Source: an uncultured Oscillospiraceae bacterium
Lineage (GTDB): Bacteria > Bacillota > Clostridia > Oscillospirales > Ruminococcaceae
Direction: 5' to 3'
Assembly: GCA_910587465.1 (NCBI GenBank)
Contig: CAJUMS010000014.1
Coordinates: 1-32,034 of the forward strand
DNA: 32,034 nt
In this document: positions 25,582-32,034 of the stretch, in pieces
Layout of the letters: every line of letters begins with the position of its first letter
Numbering within the stretch: position 1 is the stretch's first letter
Position numbers and translations under genes: made by a program
The notes under the pieces: generated by a model
Seen by the model: the letters and a program-made list of their open reading frames with translations, nothing else
Told to the model about the DNA's origin: nothing
The model's database searches: none

Positions 25582-26136
25582 TCATTTCCCCTCTATCTTA
25601 CAGCAAATCTCCGCCATGCTTTCCGGAGGCAGTAACATATCGTCGGCAACCCATTGTCTTATAACGGAGCAGACCGCTCCGCACCAGAAGCACTCAACAT
25701 ACTTGTCTTTCTCGGTAAGCTCGTCATATTCGGCAAGCATAAGCGTCAGCATTCCGTTCTCGATCTTTTCTCCGAATCCTCCGCGAAACAGCAGTCTTAG
25801 AGTATCGGCATACGGCAGGATATTTTTAAACATTGTAAGCCAGAAGCCATACTCATCGGTATCGTAGTTAAATTCTTTCATGGCATCATAAATTACCGAT
25901 ATGGCCTCGTTCAGAAAATGCTCAAGAACGTCGTCCTTTGAACTGTAATTCCTGTAATATGCGGTACGTGAAACTCCCGCTTTTTGAACGATTTCAGTCA
26001 CGCTTATTTCGGAGTACTCCTTTTTACCCATAAGAATTATCAGTGCGTCTTGAATGCTTTCTCTTGTAAGCCGCTTTAATTCCTCGTTTGATAAACGCAG
26101 CGCTTCCGTTTTGCGGCTGCTTCCTTTTTCCGACAT
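25582..26136 (-). CDS. TetR-family repressor
   Basis: A 184-residue TetR regulator. The helix-turn-helix is at residues 45-64 (ISVTEIVQKAGVSRTAYYRNY), followed by the typical SSKDDVLEHFL and a ligand-binding helical domain. The ATG at 26136 is chosen because it starts just before the DNA-binding domain and has GGGGG upstream; a longer frame reaching 26247 would run through the promoter region. It is transcribed divergently from the CDF-like gene, sharing a palindromic operator, so it probably represses both itself and the transporter. It is a relative of the regulator at 27232-27765. Confidence 0.9.
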   Translation of the reverse strand: MSEKGSSRKTEALRLSNEELKRLTRESIQDALIILMGKKEYSEISVTEIVQKAGVSRTAYYRNYSSKDDVLEHFLNEAISVIYDAMKEFNYDTDEYGFWLTMFKNILPYADTLRLLFRGGFGEKIENGMLTLMLAEYDELTEKDKYVECFWCGAVCSVIRQWVADDMLLPPESMAEICCKIEGK

Positions 26137-26176
26137 AACAAATCGCCCCCATATGTTCAGTCCGTACGGAAATCTA

Positions 26177-26205
26177 TTGACAAAACCGTAAAAATAAATT
26201 ATACT
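26177..26205 (+). promoter_or_regulatory. Promoter of the CDF-like gene
   Basis: TTGACA (26177-26182), a 17-base spacer and TATACT (26200-26205). The predicted start is near 26212. It faces the minus-strand promoter at 26236-26264. Confidence 0.8.
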
Positions 26206-26215
26206 TATATTGACG

Positions 26216-26227
26216 TTACAGATGTAA
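26216..26227. promoter_or_regulatory. Candidate TetR operator
   Basis: TTACA-GA-TGTAA, a perfect 5-base inverted repeat with a 2-base centre, placed between the two opposing transcription starts. It has the same TACA-N2-TGTA core as the operator candidate at 27820-27831. Confidence 0.65.
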
Positions 26228-26235
26228 ACACTAAT

Positions 26236-26264
26236 ATTATAACCCATAAACCGGAATTTGTCAA
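26236..26264 (-). promoter_or_regulatory. Promoter of the TetR gene at 25582
   Basis: On the minus strand TTGACA (26264-26259), a 17-base spacer and TATAAT (26241-26236), both hexamers perfect. The predicted start is near 26229, so its transcript crosses the plus-strand promoter. Confidence 0.85.
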
Positions 26265-26277
26265 TGCGGGAGGAAAT

Positions 26278-27195
26278 ATGGAGATCAGTAAGTCAAGGCA
26301 GCGTAAGGTGGAGCAAACGTCCATGAAAGTATGCGCCGCAGTCAATCTTATAATGGCTGCCGCGGGAATTTGGGTGTATTCCGTGACAAAGATACAGGCT
26401 CTGTTTTTGGACGGCTTTTTTTCGCTGATAGGCTTTACCGCGAATATTTTCGCAGTGGTAATATCACGCGTCAGCAAGAGGAAAACGAAATCGTATCCCG
26501 ATGGATCATACTTTTATGAACCGCTTTACGCGATATTGAAGTCGCTGATAACGCTCGGTCTGCTTGTATCCTCGGTGATCGGCACCGCGGAAGTCGCGTA
26601 CCGTTATTTCAAGTTCGGCAAGGGAGAACGTATAAATATCGCGCCCGTTGTACCTTATGTTATCGCTATGCTGATTCTGTGCTTTGGGCTGGGATTCTTC
26701 AATATTTTCCAAAACAAGCGCATAAACAACGTGAGCACTATGCTAACCGCGGAATCGAGAGCGAATATGATAGACGGCGTTCTGTTGGGCGGCTGCGGAT
26801 TGGGAGTTTTGCTGCTGTACTTTATTCCGATAGACGGAGCACTGGGTTTTCTGCATTATACGGGAGATTTTTTTATAACGGTTATACTCGTGATTTTTTC
26901 ATTCGCACAGCCGATAAAGGTACTTATATACTCGTTCAAAGAGCTGTCGGGCGGGGAAACGAGCGACAAAACCATAACGCGGACAGTCGGGCAAACCGTT
27001 GACGCTATCATAAAGCCGTTCACCTCCGATTATATCTGCCGCGTTTTCAAAATAGGAATGCTTATTAAAATAAGGATAGAGTTGCCGGCGAAGTGTTTTA
27101 AAAATACCGCGGAGGAGCTGCGCTCGGCACGGAGCAGGATCATTGAAGAGATGAGGAAAATATACGACAATGTGGACGTGATTTATCAGCTTTAA
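26278..27195 (+). CDS. Cation diffusion facilitator-like transporter
   Basis: A 305-residue membrane protein with about five to six hydrophobic helices and a C-terminal soluble domain of about 80 residues, resembling the Co/Zn/Cd cation transporter group (COG3965-like CDF). The motif LDGFFSLIGF corresponds to the CDF helix-2 signature, but the usual HxxxD metal pair is not intact. The second site region reads AESRANMIDG. The substrate may therefore not be a classic divalent metal. It has GGGAGG seven bases before the ATG. It is controlled by a strong promoter overlapping a TetR operator, which suggests induction by the transported compound or by stress. Confidence 0.8.
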   Translation: MEISKSRQRKVEQTSMKVCAAVNLIMAAAGIWVYSVTKIQALFLDGFFSLIGFTANIFAVVISRVSKRKTKSYPDGSYFYEPLYAILKSLITLGLLVSSVIGTAEVAYRYFKFGKGERINIAPVVPYVIAMLILCFGLGFFNIFQNKRINNVSTMLTAESRANMIDGVLLGGCGLGVLLLYFIPIDGALGFLHYTGDFFITVILVIFSFAQPIKVLIYSFKELSGGETSDKTITRTVGQTVDAIIKPFTSDYICRVFKIGMLIKIRIELPAKCFKNTAEELRSARSRIIEEMRKIYDNVDVIYQL

Positions 27196-27220
27196 CGGAA
27201 TACCGGGAAAAAGTACCGTT
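27194..27220. terminator. Possible shared terminator between convergent genes
   Basis: AACGG-AA-TAC, a nine-base loop, then GTA-CCGTT form an 8-pair stem with a two-base bulge in the 36-base gap between the CDF-like gene and the convergent TetR gene. The T-run after it is weak. Confidence 0.35.
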
Positions 27221-27231
27221 TCGCGTTTTAA

Positions 27232-27765
27232 TTATAGCCCCCGTTCCCTGAACATTTCCGTTATCTCCTCGGCGGTCTCCCTCATTCCGCGCATGAACCA
27301 GACCTCTATCCAGCCGTACAAGGTATAGGCGACGTATGCGCTCGCGTAAGCCTCGACCTTCGTATGCTCGGGCTTCGGACCGCATATTCCGATTATCAAG
27401 TCCTTTAAAAGGTACACGAGATCTCTTTCATTCAACAGACTGTAAAGTTCCCGATGATTTTCAAAATGCGAAAACATCATACCCAGCAGATCGCTCAGCG
27501 GTCTGCTTTCTTTTTTTCCGTATTCCTCCGTCCACTCGCGGAACAGCGCGTTGATATATCCTCTCAGAATATCCTCCTTGCTGTCGAAATTACGGTAAAA
27601 GGAAGCCCTGCCGATACCCGCGGCTTCGCACAGCTCGCTTATTGATATATCGGATATCGGCTTATCGCGGAGCAGCTTTATAAGCGCGTTTGTGATATGC
27701 TCTATTACATAGGCGTTCCGTCCCTCGTTGCTCATCGGTGATACATTTTCGGGATTTTGTTTCAT
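27232..27765 (-). CDS. TetR-family repressor
   Basis: A 177-residue TetR regulator with helix-turn-helix at about residues 42-60 (ISELCEAAGIGRASFYRNF) and the following DSKEDILRGY. The rest is a helical domain rich in aromatic residues. The ATG at 27765 has a GGGGGG-AAG stretch upstream. It lies divergently from the micro-protein and hydrolase genes, with the same opposing-promoter design as the first TetR module. Likely targets are the hydrolase operon and itself. The regulator is also convergent with the transporter gene, so the two modules sit back to back. Confidence 0.9.
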   Translation of the reverse strand: MKQNPENVSPMSNEGRNAYVIEHITNALIKLLRDKPISDISISELCEAAGIGRASFYRNFDSKEDILRGYINALFREWTEEYGKKESRPLSDLLGMMFSHFENHRELYSLLNERDLVYLLKDLIIGICGPKPEHTKVEAYASAYVAYTLYGWIEVWFMRGMRETAEEITEMFRERGL

Positions 27766-27780
27766 TTTTCTTCCCCCCTA

Positions 27781-27809
27781 TTGACATCTGATTTTTATTG
27801 TGATACAAT
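27781..27809 (+). promoter_or_regulatory. Promoter of the micro-protein/hydrolase operon
   Basis: TTGACA (27781-27786), a 17-base spacer and TACAAT (27804-27809); predicted start near 27816. Confidence 0.8.
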
Positions 27810-27819
27810 TATATCGGCA

Positions 27820-27831
27820 ATACAAATGTAT
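27820..27831. promoter_or_regulatory. Candidate TetR operator
   Basis: ATACA-AA-TGTAT, a perfect 5-base inverted repeat with a 2-base centre, 11 bases after the plus-strand -10 box. This is the same offset as in the first module. Confidence 0.65.
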
Positions 27832-27844
27832 CGGACCTAATAGT

Positions 27845-27873
27845 ATTATAACATAAAAAATCTATATTGTCAA
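27845..27873 (-). promoter_or_regulatory. Promoter of the TetR gene at 27232
   Basis: On the minus strand TTGACA (27873-27868), a 17-base spacer and TATAAT (27850-27845), both perfect. It points into the plus-strand promoter; predicted start near 27838. Confidence 0.85.
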
Positions 27874-27890
27874 GATGAAAGGGGTAAAAA

Positions 27891-28025
27891 ATGTCACTTG
27901 CCGCAAAAAGAGCGATCATATTGTTGGTGATCATTATCATTGCAGTTGTTTTAGGCAGACTGGCTGTACGAGGGGTTTTAAATCTTTTGGTCGGCGGAAC
28001 GATGTTCGGAGGTAACTTCCTATGA
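27891..28025 (+). CDS. Micro-protein with one membrane helix, coupled to the hydrolase
   Basis: A 44-residue peptide, MSLAAKRAI followed by a very hydrophobic LLVIIIIAVVLG helix and a positively charged, glycine-rich tail. AAAGGGG lies six bases before the ATG, and the stop overlaps the hydrolase start as ATGA, so translation is coupled. This signal set makes it a probable real gene despite its size. The function is unknown; it could help place or control the membrane-anchored hydrolase. Confidence 0.7.
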   Translation: MSLAAKRAIILLVIIIIAVVLGRLAVRGVLNLLVGGTMFGGNFL

Positions 28026-29002
28026 AAAATGAAAAGAAAAGAGGTACGGGAGTGTTTTTATTTGCCTGCGTATTGACGTTTATAGCCGCTTTCGGAGTCG
28101 GAGTCGCTTCAAAGGTCGCGGTCAAGCCCGAATGGGCAAAAAAATACTCGGTTGAATTGACCGACGAGATCGGAAAGGTTCGCAAGGATTTTTCCTACGG
28201 CGATGGAGAAGCAAACAAGTTCGATCTGTACGTTCCCGCGGATAACGGCAGAGAAAGCTACGGTCTGGTAGTCTATCTTCACGCGGGAGGATTTACGTCG
28301 GGTGATAAGTCGGGAGACGCGGAGATACTTTCGTGGCTGTGCTCTAAGGGCTATGTCGCGGCGGGGATAAACTACACTCTCCGCACCGGCGAAAACGGCA
28401 AGAGCGTATATTCGCAATCGATGGAGATAAAGTCCGCCATGCCCAAGGTCGTTGAAGAAGCGGAAAAGCTCGGATACCGCATTGACGAAATGGCGATCGC
28501 GGGCGGCTCTGCAGGCGGTACGCTTGCTATGCTCTACGCTTACAGAGACGCGGCGGATTCTCCCGTTCCCGTTAAAATGATGTTTGAAGCCGTTGGTCCG
28601 TCGAGCTTTTACAGAGCGGATTGGGACGTTTACGGACTTGATCTTGACACGGACGAAAGCAGACAGTCGGCGGCTGATCTGTTCGGCGTTATGCTGGGCT
28701 CGGAGATCGATGTGAATATCCTCGATACTCCCGAATACGACGAGGTGATAAAACCGATCTCCGCGTTTATGTGGATAGACGAAAACACCGTGCCGAGCGT
28801 TGTCGCCTACGGTGCGCACGACCGCGTGTGTCCGTTCAAGACCGCGTCTCATCTGGTAAACGCATTAAAGGAAAACAACGTGGACTATAAATACTTTGAA
28901 GCTCCTCATTCGGGACACGCTCTGCAGAACGACGACAAAATTTACGAGCAGTACATGAACGCGGTCGAGGAATATCTGGATAAATATATGTCGGTGAAAT
29001 AA
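28022..29002 (+). CDS. Membrane-anchored alpha/beta hydrolase (esterase/lipase-like)
   Basis: A 326-residue alpha/beta hydrolase of the BD-FAE/carboxylesterase type. An N-terminal helix (residues about 10-30) should anchor or export it. HAGGF at 87-91 gives the oxyanion hole, GGSAGG the nucleophile Ser163, YGAHD Asp267 and HSGHAL His299. The active site would lie outside the membrane. The natural ester is unknown. It uses more G/C-ending codons than the next gene, so the two hydrolases may have different origins. It is the main gene of the second TetR module. Confidence 0.87.
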   Translation: MKNEKKRGTGVFLFACVLTFIAAFGVGVASKVAVKPEWAKKYSVELTDEIGKVRKDFSYGDGEANKFDLYVPADNGRESYGLVVYLHAGGFTSGDKSGDAEILSWLCSKGYVAAGINYTLRTGENGKSVYSQSMEIKSAMPKVVEEAEKLGYRIDEMAIAGGSAGGTLAMLYAYRDAADSPVPVKMMFEAVGPSSFYRADWDVYGLDLDTDESRQSAADLFGVMLGSEIDVNILDTPEYDEVIKPISAFMWIDENTVPSVVAYGAHDRVCPFKTASHLVNALKENNVDYKYFEAPHSGHALQNDDKIYEQYMNAVEEYLDKYMSVK

Positions 29003-29013
29003 AAGGAGCGCAT

Positions 29014-29952
29014 ATGAAAAAAGCATTAAAGATTATCGGAATTATTTTTCTTTGTATAGTCGTCTTGGTTATCATTTTGCTTGTATATATGTCACTTAAA
29101 CCGGTAGTTTCAAAGGATTATAATCAAAAAGTTAAAATCGGTGGTGACATTGAGGCAAAATATTTTGAAAAAGGAACGCATGAAGTTTCTTATTTGGAGC
29201 GCGCAGCTATGCACGACTTTAAAAAATATGAAATCTTTTATCCGTCTGATATAGCAAGCGGAAACAATCAGTATCCAGTTGTAATTTATTCAAACGGTAC
29301 GGGAATCAAAGCCTCGAAATATAAAGCTGTTTTAGAGCGTTTGGCTTCATGGGGATTCATTGTTATAGGAACTGAGGCGGAAAACTCATGGAACGGATTT
29401 TCATCTGAAATGTGCTTACGTCTGATTGAAAAACTACATACAGCAAGAGATGTTGAGGGTTGGGACAGCAATCCGTTTTACGGACATGTGGATATGGAAA
29501 ATATCGGCGTTTCAGGACACTCGCAGGGCGGAGTTGGTGTAATCAATGCTGCGACAGAAAATAAAAACGGCGCAAAAATCAAAGCTATTTTTTCTGCAAG
29601 TCCTACAAATAAAGAGTTGGCAGCTGCGCTTGAATGGGATTATGATGCAAGTCTTGTGAACGTTCCGATTTTCTTTGTTTCAAGTACAGGAAACGCTGAC
29701 GAAAACCTTGTTGTGTCGGGCGAACAGCTAGAAGATATTTATAACGATGTTCCTGATTCTGTCACGAAAATCATGGCAAGGAGAACAGGTGCAGATCATG
29801 GCGATATGCTTTCATTTGCCGATGGTTACATGACAGCATGGTTCATGTGGCAGCTTCAAGGTGATACCGAAGCGGCAAACGCCTTTATTGGAGAAAATCC
29901 GGAAATTATGAACAACAAACTGTATCAGGATCAGCAGATCAATATGAAATAA
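29014..29952 (+). CDS. Second membrane-anchored alpha/beta hydrolase (PET-hydrolase/chlorophyllase-like)
   Basis: A 312-residue alpha/beta hydrolase with an N-terminal transmembrane helix (residues about 6-27). The nucleophile motif is GHSQGG with Ser170, the acid is probably Asp229 (GNADE) and the base His262 (GADHGD). It resembles the dienelactone hydrolase/cutinase-like group rather than the first hydrolase. It lies 11 bases downstream of that gene with AAAGGAG before the ATG, so it is probably co-transcribed. Its codon use is clearly more A/T rich. The substrate is unknown. Confidence 0.85.
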   Translation: MKKALKIIGIIFLCIVVLVIILLVYMSLKPVVSKDYNQKVKIGGDIEAKYFEKGTHEVSYLERAAMHDFKKYEIFYPSDIASGNNQYPVVIYSNGTGIKASKYKAVLERLASWGFIVIGTEAENSWNGFSSEMCLRLIEKLHTARDVEGWDSNPFYGHVDMENIGVSGHSQGGVGVINAATENKNGAKIKAIFSASPTNKELAAALEWDYDASLVNVPIFFVSSTGNADENLVVSGEQLEDIYNDVPDSVTKIMARRTGADHGDMLSFADGYMTAWFMWQLQGDTEAANAFIGENPEIMNNKLYQDQQINMK

Positions 29953-29965
29953 GGAGTACATGGAG

Positions 29966-30106
29966 ATGAAAGAGAAAAAGAAGATGGGCGCAGGAAAAAT
30001 CATTTTGATTGTTTTTGTCGTATTGGCGGTTTTTGGTGCGGGAGCGGTCGTCGCTGTAAAAATGTTCTTTAATAATTTCAAGGTTGAAGAACTGTCCGCA
30101 GCTTGA
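29966..30106 (+). CDS. Micro-protein with one membrane helix downstream of the hydrolases
   Basis: A 46-residue peptide: a lysine-rich start (MKEKKKMGAGK), a single hydrophobic helix (IILIVFVVLAVFGAGAVVAV) and a short polar tail. The ATG at 29966 has AAGGAG nine bases upstream; an ATG six bases earlier is too close to it. It follows the second hydrolase by 13 bases. Its layout mirrors the micro-protein before the first hydrolase, though the sequences are not clearly related. Function unknown. Confidence 0.6.
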   Translation: MKEKKKMGAGKIILIVFVVLAVFGAGAVVAVKMFFNNFKVEELSAA

Positions 30107-30150
30107 ACCATCACCGATATGCTAAGCTGCATGGTATAATTGAATATGGC

Positions 30151-30190
30151 TTATGTCAAATAAGTGATTTTTACGTCAAACAAGTGATTC
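30151..30190 (+). repeat. Two tandem 20-bp direct repeats
   Basis: Two adjacent 20-base copies with 17 identities; all three differences are T/C changes. The shared core is GTCAAA-n-AAGTGATT. They end four bases before a candidate -35 box, as expected for an activator binding as a dimer on two helical turns. Confidence 0.7.
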
Positions 30191-30193
30191 CTG

Positions 30194-30222
30194 TTGAAAA
30201 CTTGACATAGATTTGCTAAAAT
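30194..30222 (+). promoter_or_regulatory. Candidate promoter after the tandem repeats
   Basis: TTGAAA (30194-30199), 17 bases, TAAAAT (30217-30222). An overlapping alternative is TTGACA (30202-30207), 17 bases, TAAAGT (30225-30230). It could drive the surface-protein gene or an RNA in the 277-base gap. Confidence 0.5.
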
Positions 30223-30295
30223 ATTAAAGTAAGCACAAAGGGGCGGATATGCCAAAATACGCTAATATATCGGAATAGGATTCGTCTGTTTCACG

Positions 30296-30333
30296 CAAGA
30301 CATCTTGATTTTTTGCCGATAAAAAGCTATTAT
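30296..30333 (+). promoter_or_regulatory. Candidate promoter of the surface-protein gene with overlapping palindrome
   Basis: TTGATT (30305-30310), a 17-base spacer and TATTAT (30328-30333). The palindrome CAAGA-CA-TCTTG (30296-30307) overlaps the -35 box and could be an operator. Confidence 0.55.
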
Positions 30334-30383
30334 GTGAGAAACCGCTTTGTTTATGCTAAAATTTACATAAAGGAGAGAACTAT

Positions 30384-32034
30384 ATGAAAAGGATTTTCAA
30401 AAGGGTCTCCGCGGCGGTAATGGCCCTCGCGGTGGCGGCGACGGCGGTCGTGTTTGACGTGCCGGGGAAGATAATCGCAGCGGCGACAGCAGACCATACA
30501 AACCACGCGGTGTGCGGCGATACAAGCTGCACCGAACACACGACTATATCTGATTGGACGGGGATAAGCGACTTTAACAGTGTATCATCGGGCAATTATT
30601 ATCTTACCGCTGATGTTGCCCTCACCGATCAGGTAACGATCAATGCGAAAACCGATATTACCCTTTGCCTGAACGGGCATACTATCACGGCGGCAAGCAA
30701 TAATCGTATTTTAAATGTTACCGGCGGCTCTATTACTCTTTGCGACTGTAAGGGAACGGGCAAGCTTACGGGCGGCAATTCCGAGGACTACGGCGGCGGT
30801 GTAAATGTTTCTAACGGAACATTTACAATGTATGGCGGAACAATTTCCGACAATACTTCCACCCGCGGCGGCGGTGGTGGTGTATATGTTTCTAACGGAA
30901 CATTCACAATGTACGACGGAACAATTTCCGGCAATACTTCCCGCACAGTCGGCGGCGGTGTATATGCTATCGGTTCAAGTTCATTCACAATGTACGGCGG
31001 AACAATTTCCGGTAATACTGCCCGCACAGTCGGCGGTGGTGTATATCAAGGAGATCGCGTAATATTCACAATGTACGGCGGCGCAATTTCCGACAATACT
31101 CTCACCGCCGGCTACGGCGGCGGTGTATGTGTTATCGGTTCAAGTTCATTCACAATGAATGGCGGCATAATTTCCGGCAATACTGCCGTCACCTACGCCG
31201 GCGGTGTATGTATTGATGCCCAAACCGGAACATTCACAATGAATGACGGCACAATTTCCGGAAATACTGCCAACAACAGCGGCGGCGGTGTATATCTAAA
31301 CGGAACATTCACAATGAACAACGGCACAATTTCCGACAATACTGCCAATACCGGCGGCGGAATGGTTGTGTATGGCACAGTAACGCTTAACGGGAAAGTT
31401 GACATCACGGGAAATAAAAAAAAATCCAACGGCTCCGCATACAATGTATATCTCTATACCAATAAGACCCTCACCATAGGAGATGACTTTTCAACAGATT
31501 CCAAGATAGGCGTTATCACCTCACGAGCACCCACCGACTGCTTGTCGGGTACCGTTGCCGTAACGGGTGCAGTCGCTTCCGATATAAGCGGAAGCTTTAC
31601 AGCGGATAAAGCGGAGCAAGCTGTCGTTTATAAGGATAACACGGTGCGGTTGGCGCTGCATACTTATAGTGATGATTGGTCGTCGGACGACACAAACCAT
31701 TGGCATGAGTGTACCTCTTGCGATGACCAAACGGACATAGCCAAGCATACTTTTACAGATAAAAGCGACGAGACAAACCATTGGCAGGAGTGCTCCGAGT
31801 GCGGCTATCAAAAAGAAATAAACGCACATTCGTGGGGCGATTGGTCGCTGGCAACAGAACCCACCCTTACAACAACTGGCACGGCAGAGCGCACTTGCTC
31901 CTGCGGCGAAAAGCAGACTAAAACGGACATTCCCAAGCTGACCGATACAACAGTATGGACAAAGGGCATACGTACAGAACCGACCTTGAACGGCACGGGA
32001 AGCCAAAAATACACAAGCACGGACTACGGCACGG
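30384..32034 (+). CDS. Secreted surface protein with beta-helix repeats, 5' part
   Basis: The frame is open from the ATG at 30384 (AAAGGAG upstream) to the right edge, at least 550 residues, so the protein is incomplete here. Residues 1 to about 35 form a signal peptide (MKRIFKRV, a hydrophobic core, then AAATA). Residues about 135-330 hold seven repeats of the form GGGVY-x-GTFTM-xx-GTISGNTA, the right-handed beta-helix type found in Pmp-like and adhesin-like proteins. From about residue 430 there are CxxC/HxC modules (TNHWHECTSC, TNHWQECSEC, RTCSCG) common in large Clostridia surface proteins. It is probably exported and attached to the wall or S-layer by a C-terminal anchor lying outside the window. 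The ligand is unknown. Confidence 0.85.
   Translation, partial: MKRIFKRVSAAVMALAVAATAVVFDVPGKIIAAATADHTNHAVCGDTSCTEHTTISDWTGISDFNSVSSGNYYLTADVALTDQVTINAKTDITLCLNGHTITAASNNRILNVTGGSITLCDCKGTGKLTGGNSEDYGGGVNVSNGTFTMYGGTISDNTSTRGGGGGVYVSNGTFTMYDGTISGNTSRTVGGGVYAIGSSSFTMYGGTISGNTARTVGGGVYQGDRVIFTMYGGAISDNTLTAGYGGGVCVIGSSSFTMNGGIISGNTAVTYAGGVCIDAQTGTFTMNDGTISGNTANNSGGGVYLNGTFTMNNGTISDNTANTGGGMVVYGTVTLNGKVDITGNKKKSNGSAYNVYLYTNKTLTIGDDFSTDSKIGVITSRAPTDCLSGTVAVTGAVASDISGSFTADKAEQAVVYKDNTVRLALHTYSDDWSSDDTNHWHECTSCDDQTDIAKHTFTDKSDETNHWQECSECGYQKEINAHSWGDWSLATEPTLTTTGTAERTCSCGEKQTKTDIPKLTDTTVWTKGIRTEPTLNGTGSQKYTSTDYGT
30791..31365 (+). repeat. Seven imperfect coding repeats (about 70-85 bp)
   Basis: Each unit contains a near-identical core coding for FTM-x-x-G-x-ISxNT, followed by a variable stretch and GGGVY. 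Unit lengths vary in whole codons, so unit gain or loss would keep the frame. The high nucleotide identity of the cores favours recombination. Confidence 0.85.
31416..31424 (+). other. A9 homopolymer inside the surface-protein gene
   Basis: Nine A residues encode three lysines right after the beta-helix repeats. In this frame the gene stays open. A one-base slip would end translation early, so the tract may act as a switch. Confidence 0.5.

Noticed and set aside
26161..26170. TCCGTACGGA, a 10-base palindrome near the first TetR gene
   Set aside because: It has no counterpart in the second module and lies outside both promoter cores, so it is not called an operator.
30249..30278. Nine-codon open frame (MPKYANISE) with GGGGCGG upstream
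   Set aside because: It is too short and shows no homology or conservation that I can judge; it may be a leader peptide, but this cannot be supported.
1..32034. CRISPR arrays, tRNA or rRNA genes, classical riboswitches and intact att sites
   Set aside because: None was recognised on either strand. The only regular repeats are the coding repeats and the single 20-bp tandem pair.

Overview
The window looks like a chromosomal accessory region of a low-to-moderate GC Bacillota, most likely a gut or rumen Clostridia (Oscillospiraceae/Ruminococcaceae-like). The reasons are AGGAGG-type ribosome binding sites, near-consensus TTGACA-17-TATAAT promoters, the style of the surface and phage-tail-like proteins, and Tn916-type integrases with an extra C-terminal domain. 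This placement is an inference; no rRNA, tRNA or housekeeping marker was seen.

Region 1 (21735 down to 546, minus strand) is one long sugar-nucleotide and glycosyltransferase operon. It runs from a perfect sigma70-type promoter (21707-21735), and most junctions are ATGA overlaps or gaps of 10-25 bases. In order it encodes: a NeuA-like cytidylyltransferase; a lone HAD-like protein; a 1525-residue HAD / capsule-synthesis-like / GT4 protein; a full GDP-D-glycero-D-manno-heptose set in three genes (HddA, an HddC-GmhB fusion, GmhA); a frameshifted acetyltransferase; a DRE-TIM aldolase with an extra C-terminal domain; a HAD phosphatase; a GT61-like glycosyltransferase with an ILEI/PANDER-like N-terminus; and a CDP-3,6-dideoxyhexose set (RfbF, RfbG, SDR reductase, RmlC-like epimerase, acetyltransferase, RfbH). 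No flippase, polymerase or transporter lies in the window, nor does the E3 reductase that normally partners RfbH. The operon runs straight into a truncated integrase gene at the left edge.

Region 2 (21736-25522) holds a phage-tail-fibre-like gene with a C-type-lectin-like C-terminus. Next to it is a graveyard of a decayed ABC permease fragment, a frameshifted IS110-family transposase and the C-terminal half of a tyrosine integrase.

Region 3 (25582-30106) has two parallel regulatory modules. In each, a TetR-family gene is transcribed away from a plus-strand target: a CDF-like transporter in the first, and a micro-protein plus alpha/beta hydrolase operon in the second. Both intergenic regions have the same design: two near-consensus promoters pointing at each other, with a TACA-N2-TGTA palindrome between the start sites.

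Region 4 (30107-32034) has a 20-bp tandem repeat, candidate promoters, and the 5' part of a secreted surface protein with seven beta-helix-type repeats, which runs off the right edge.
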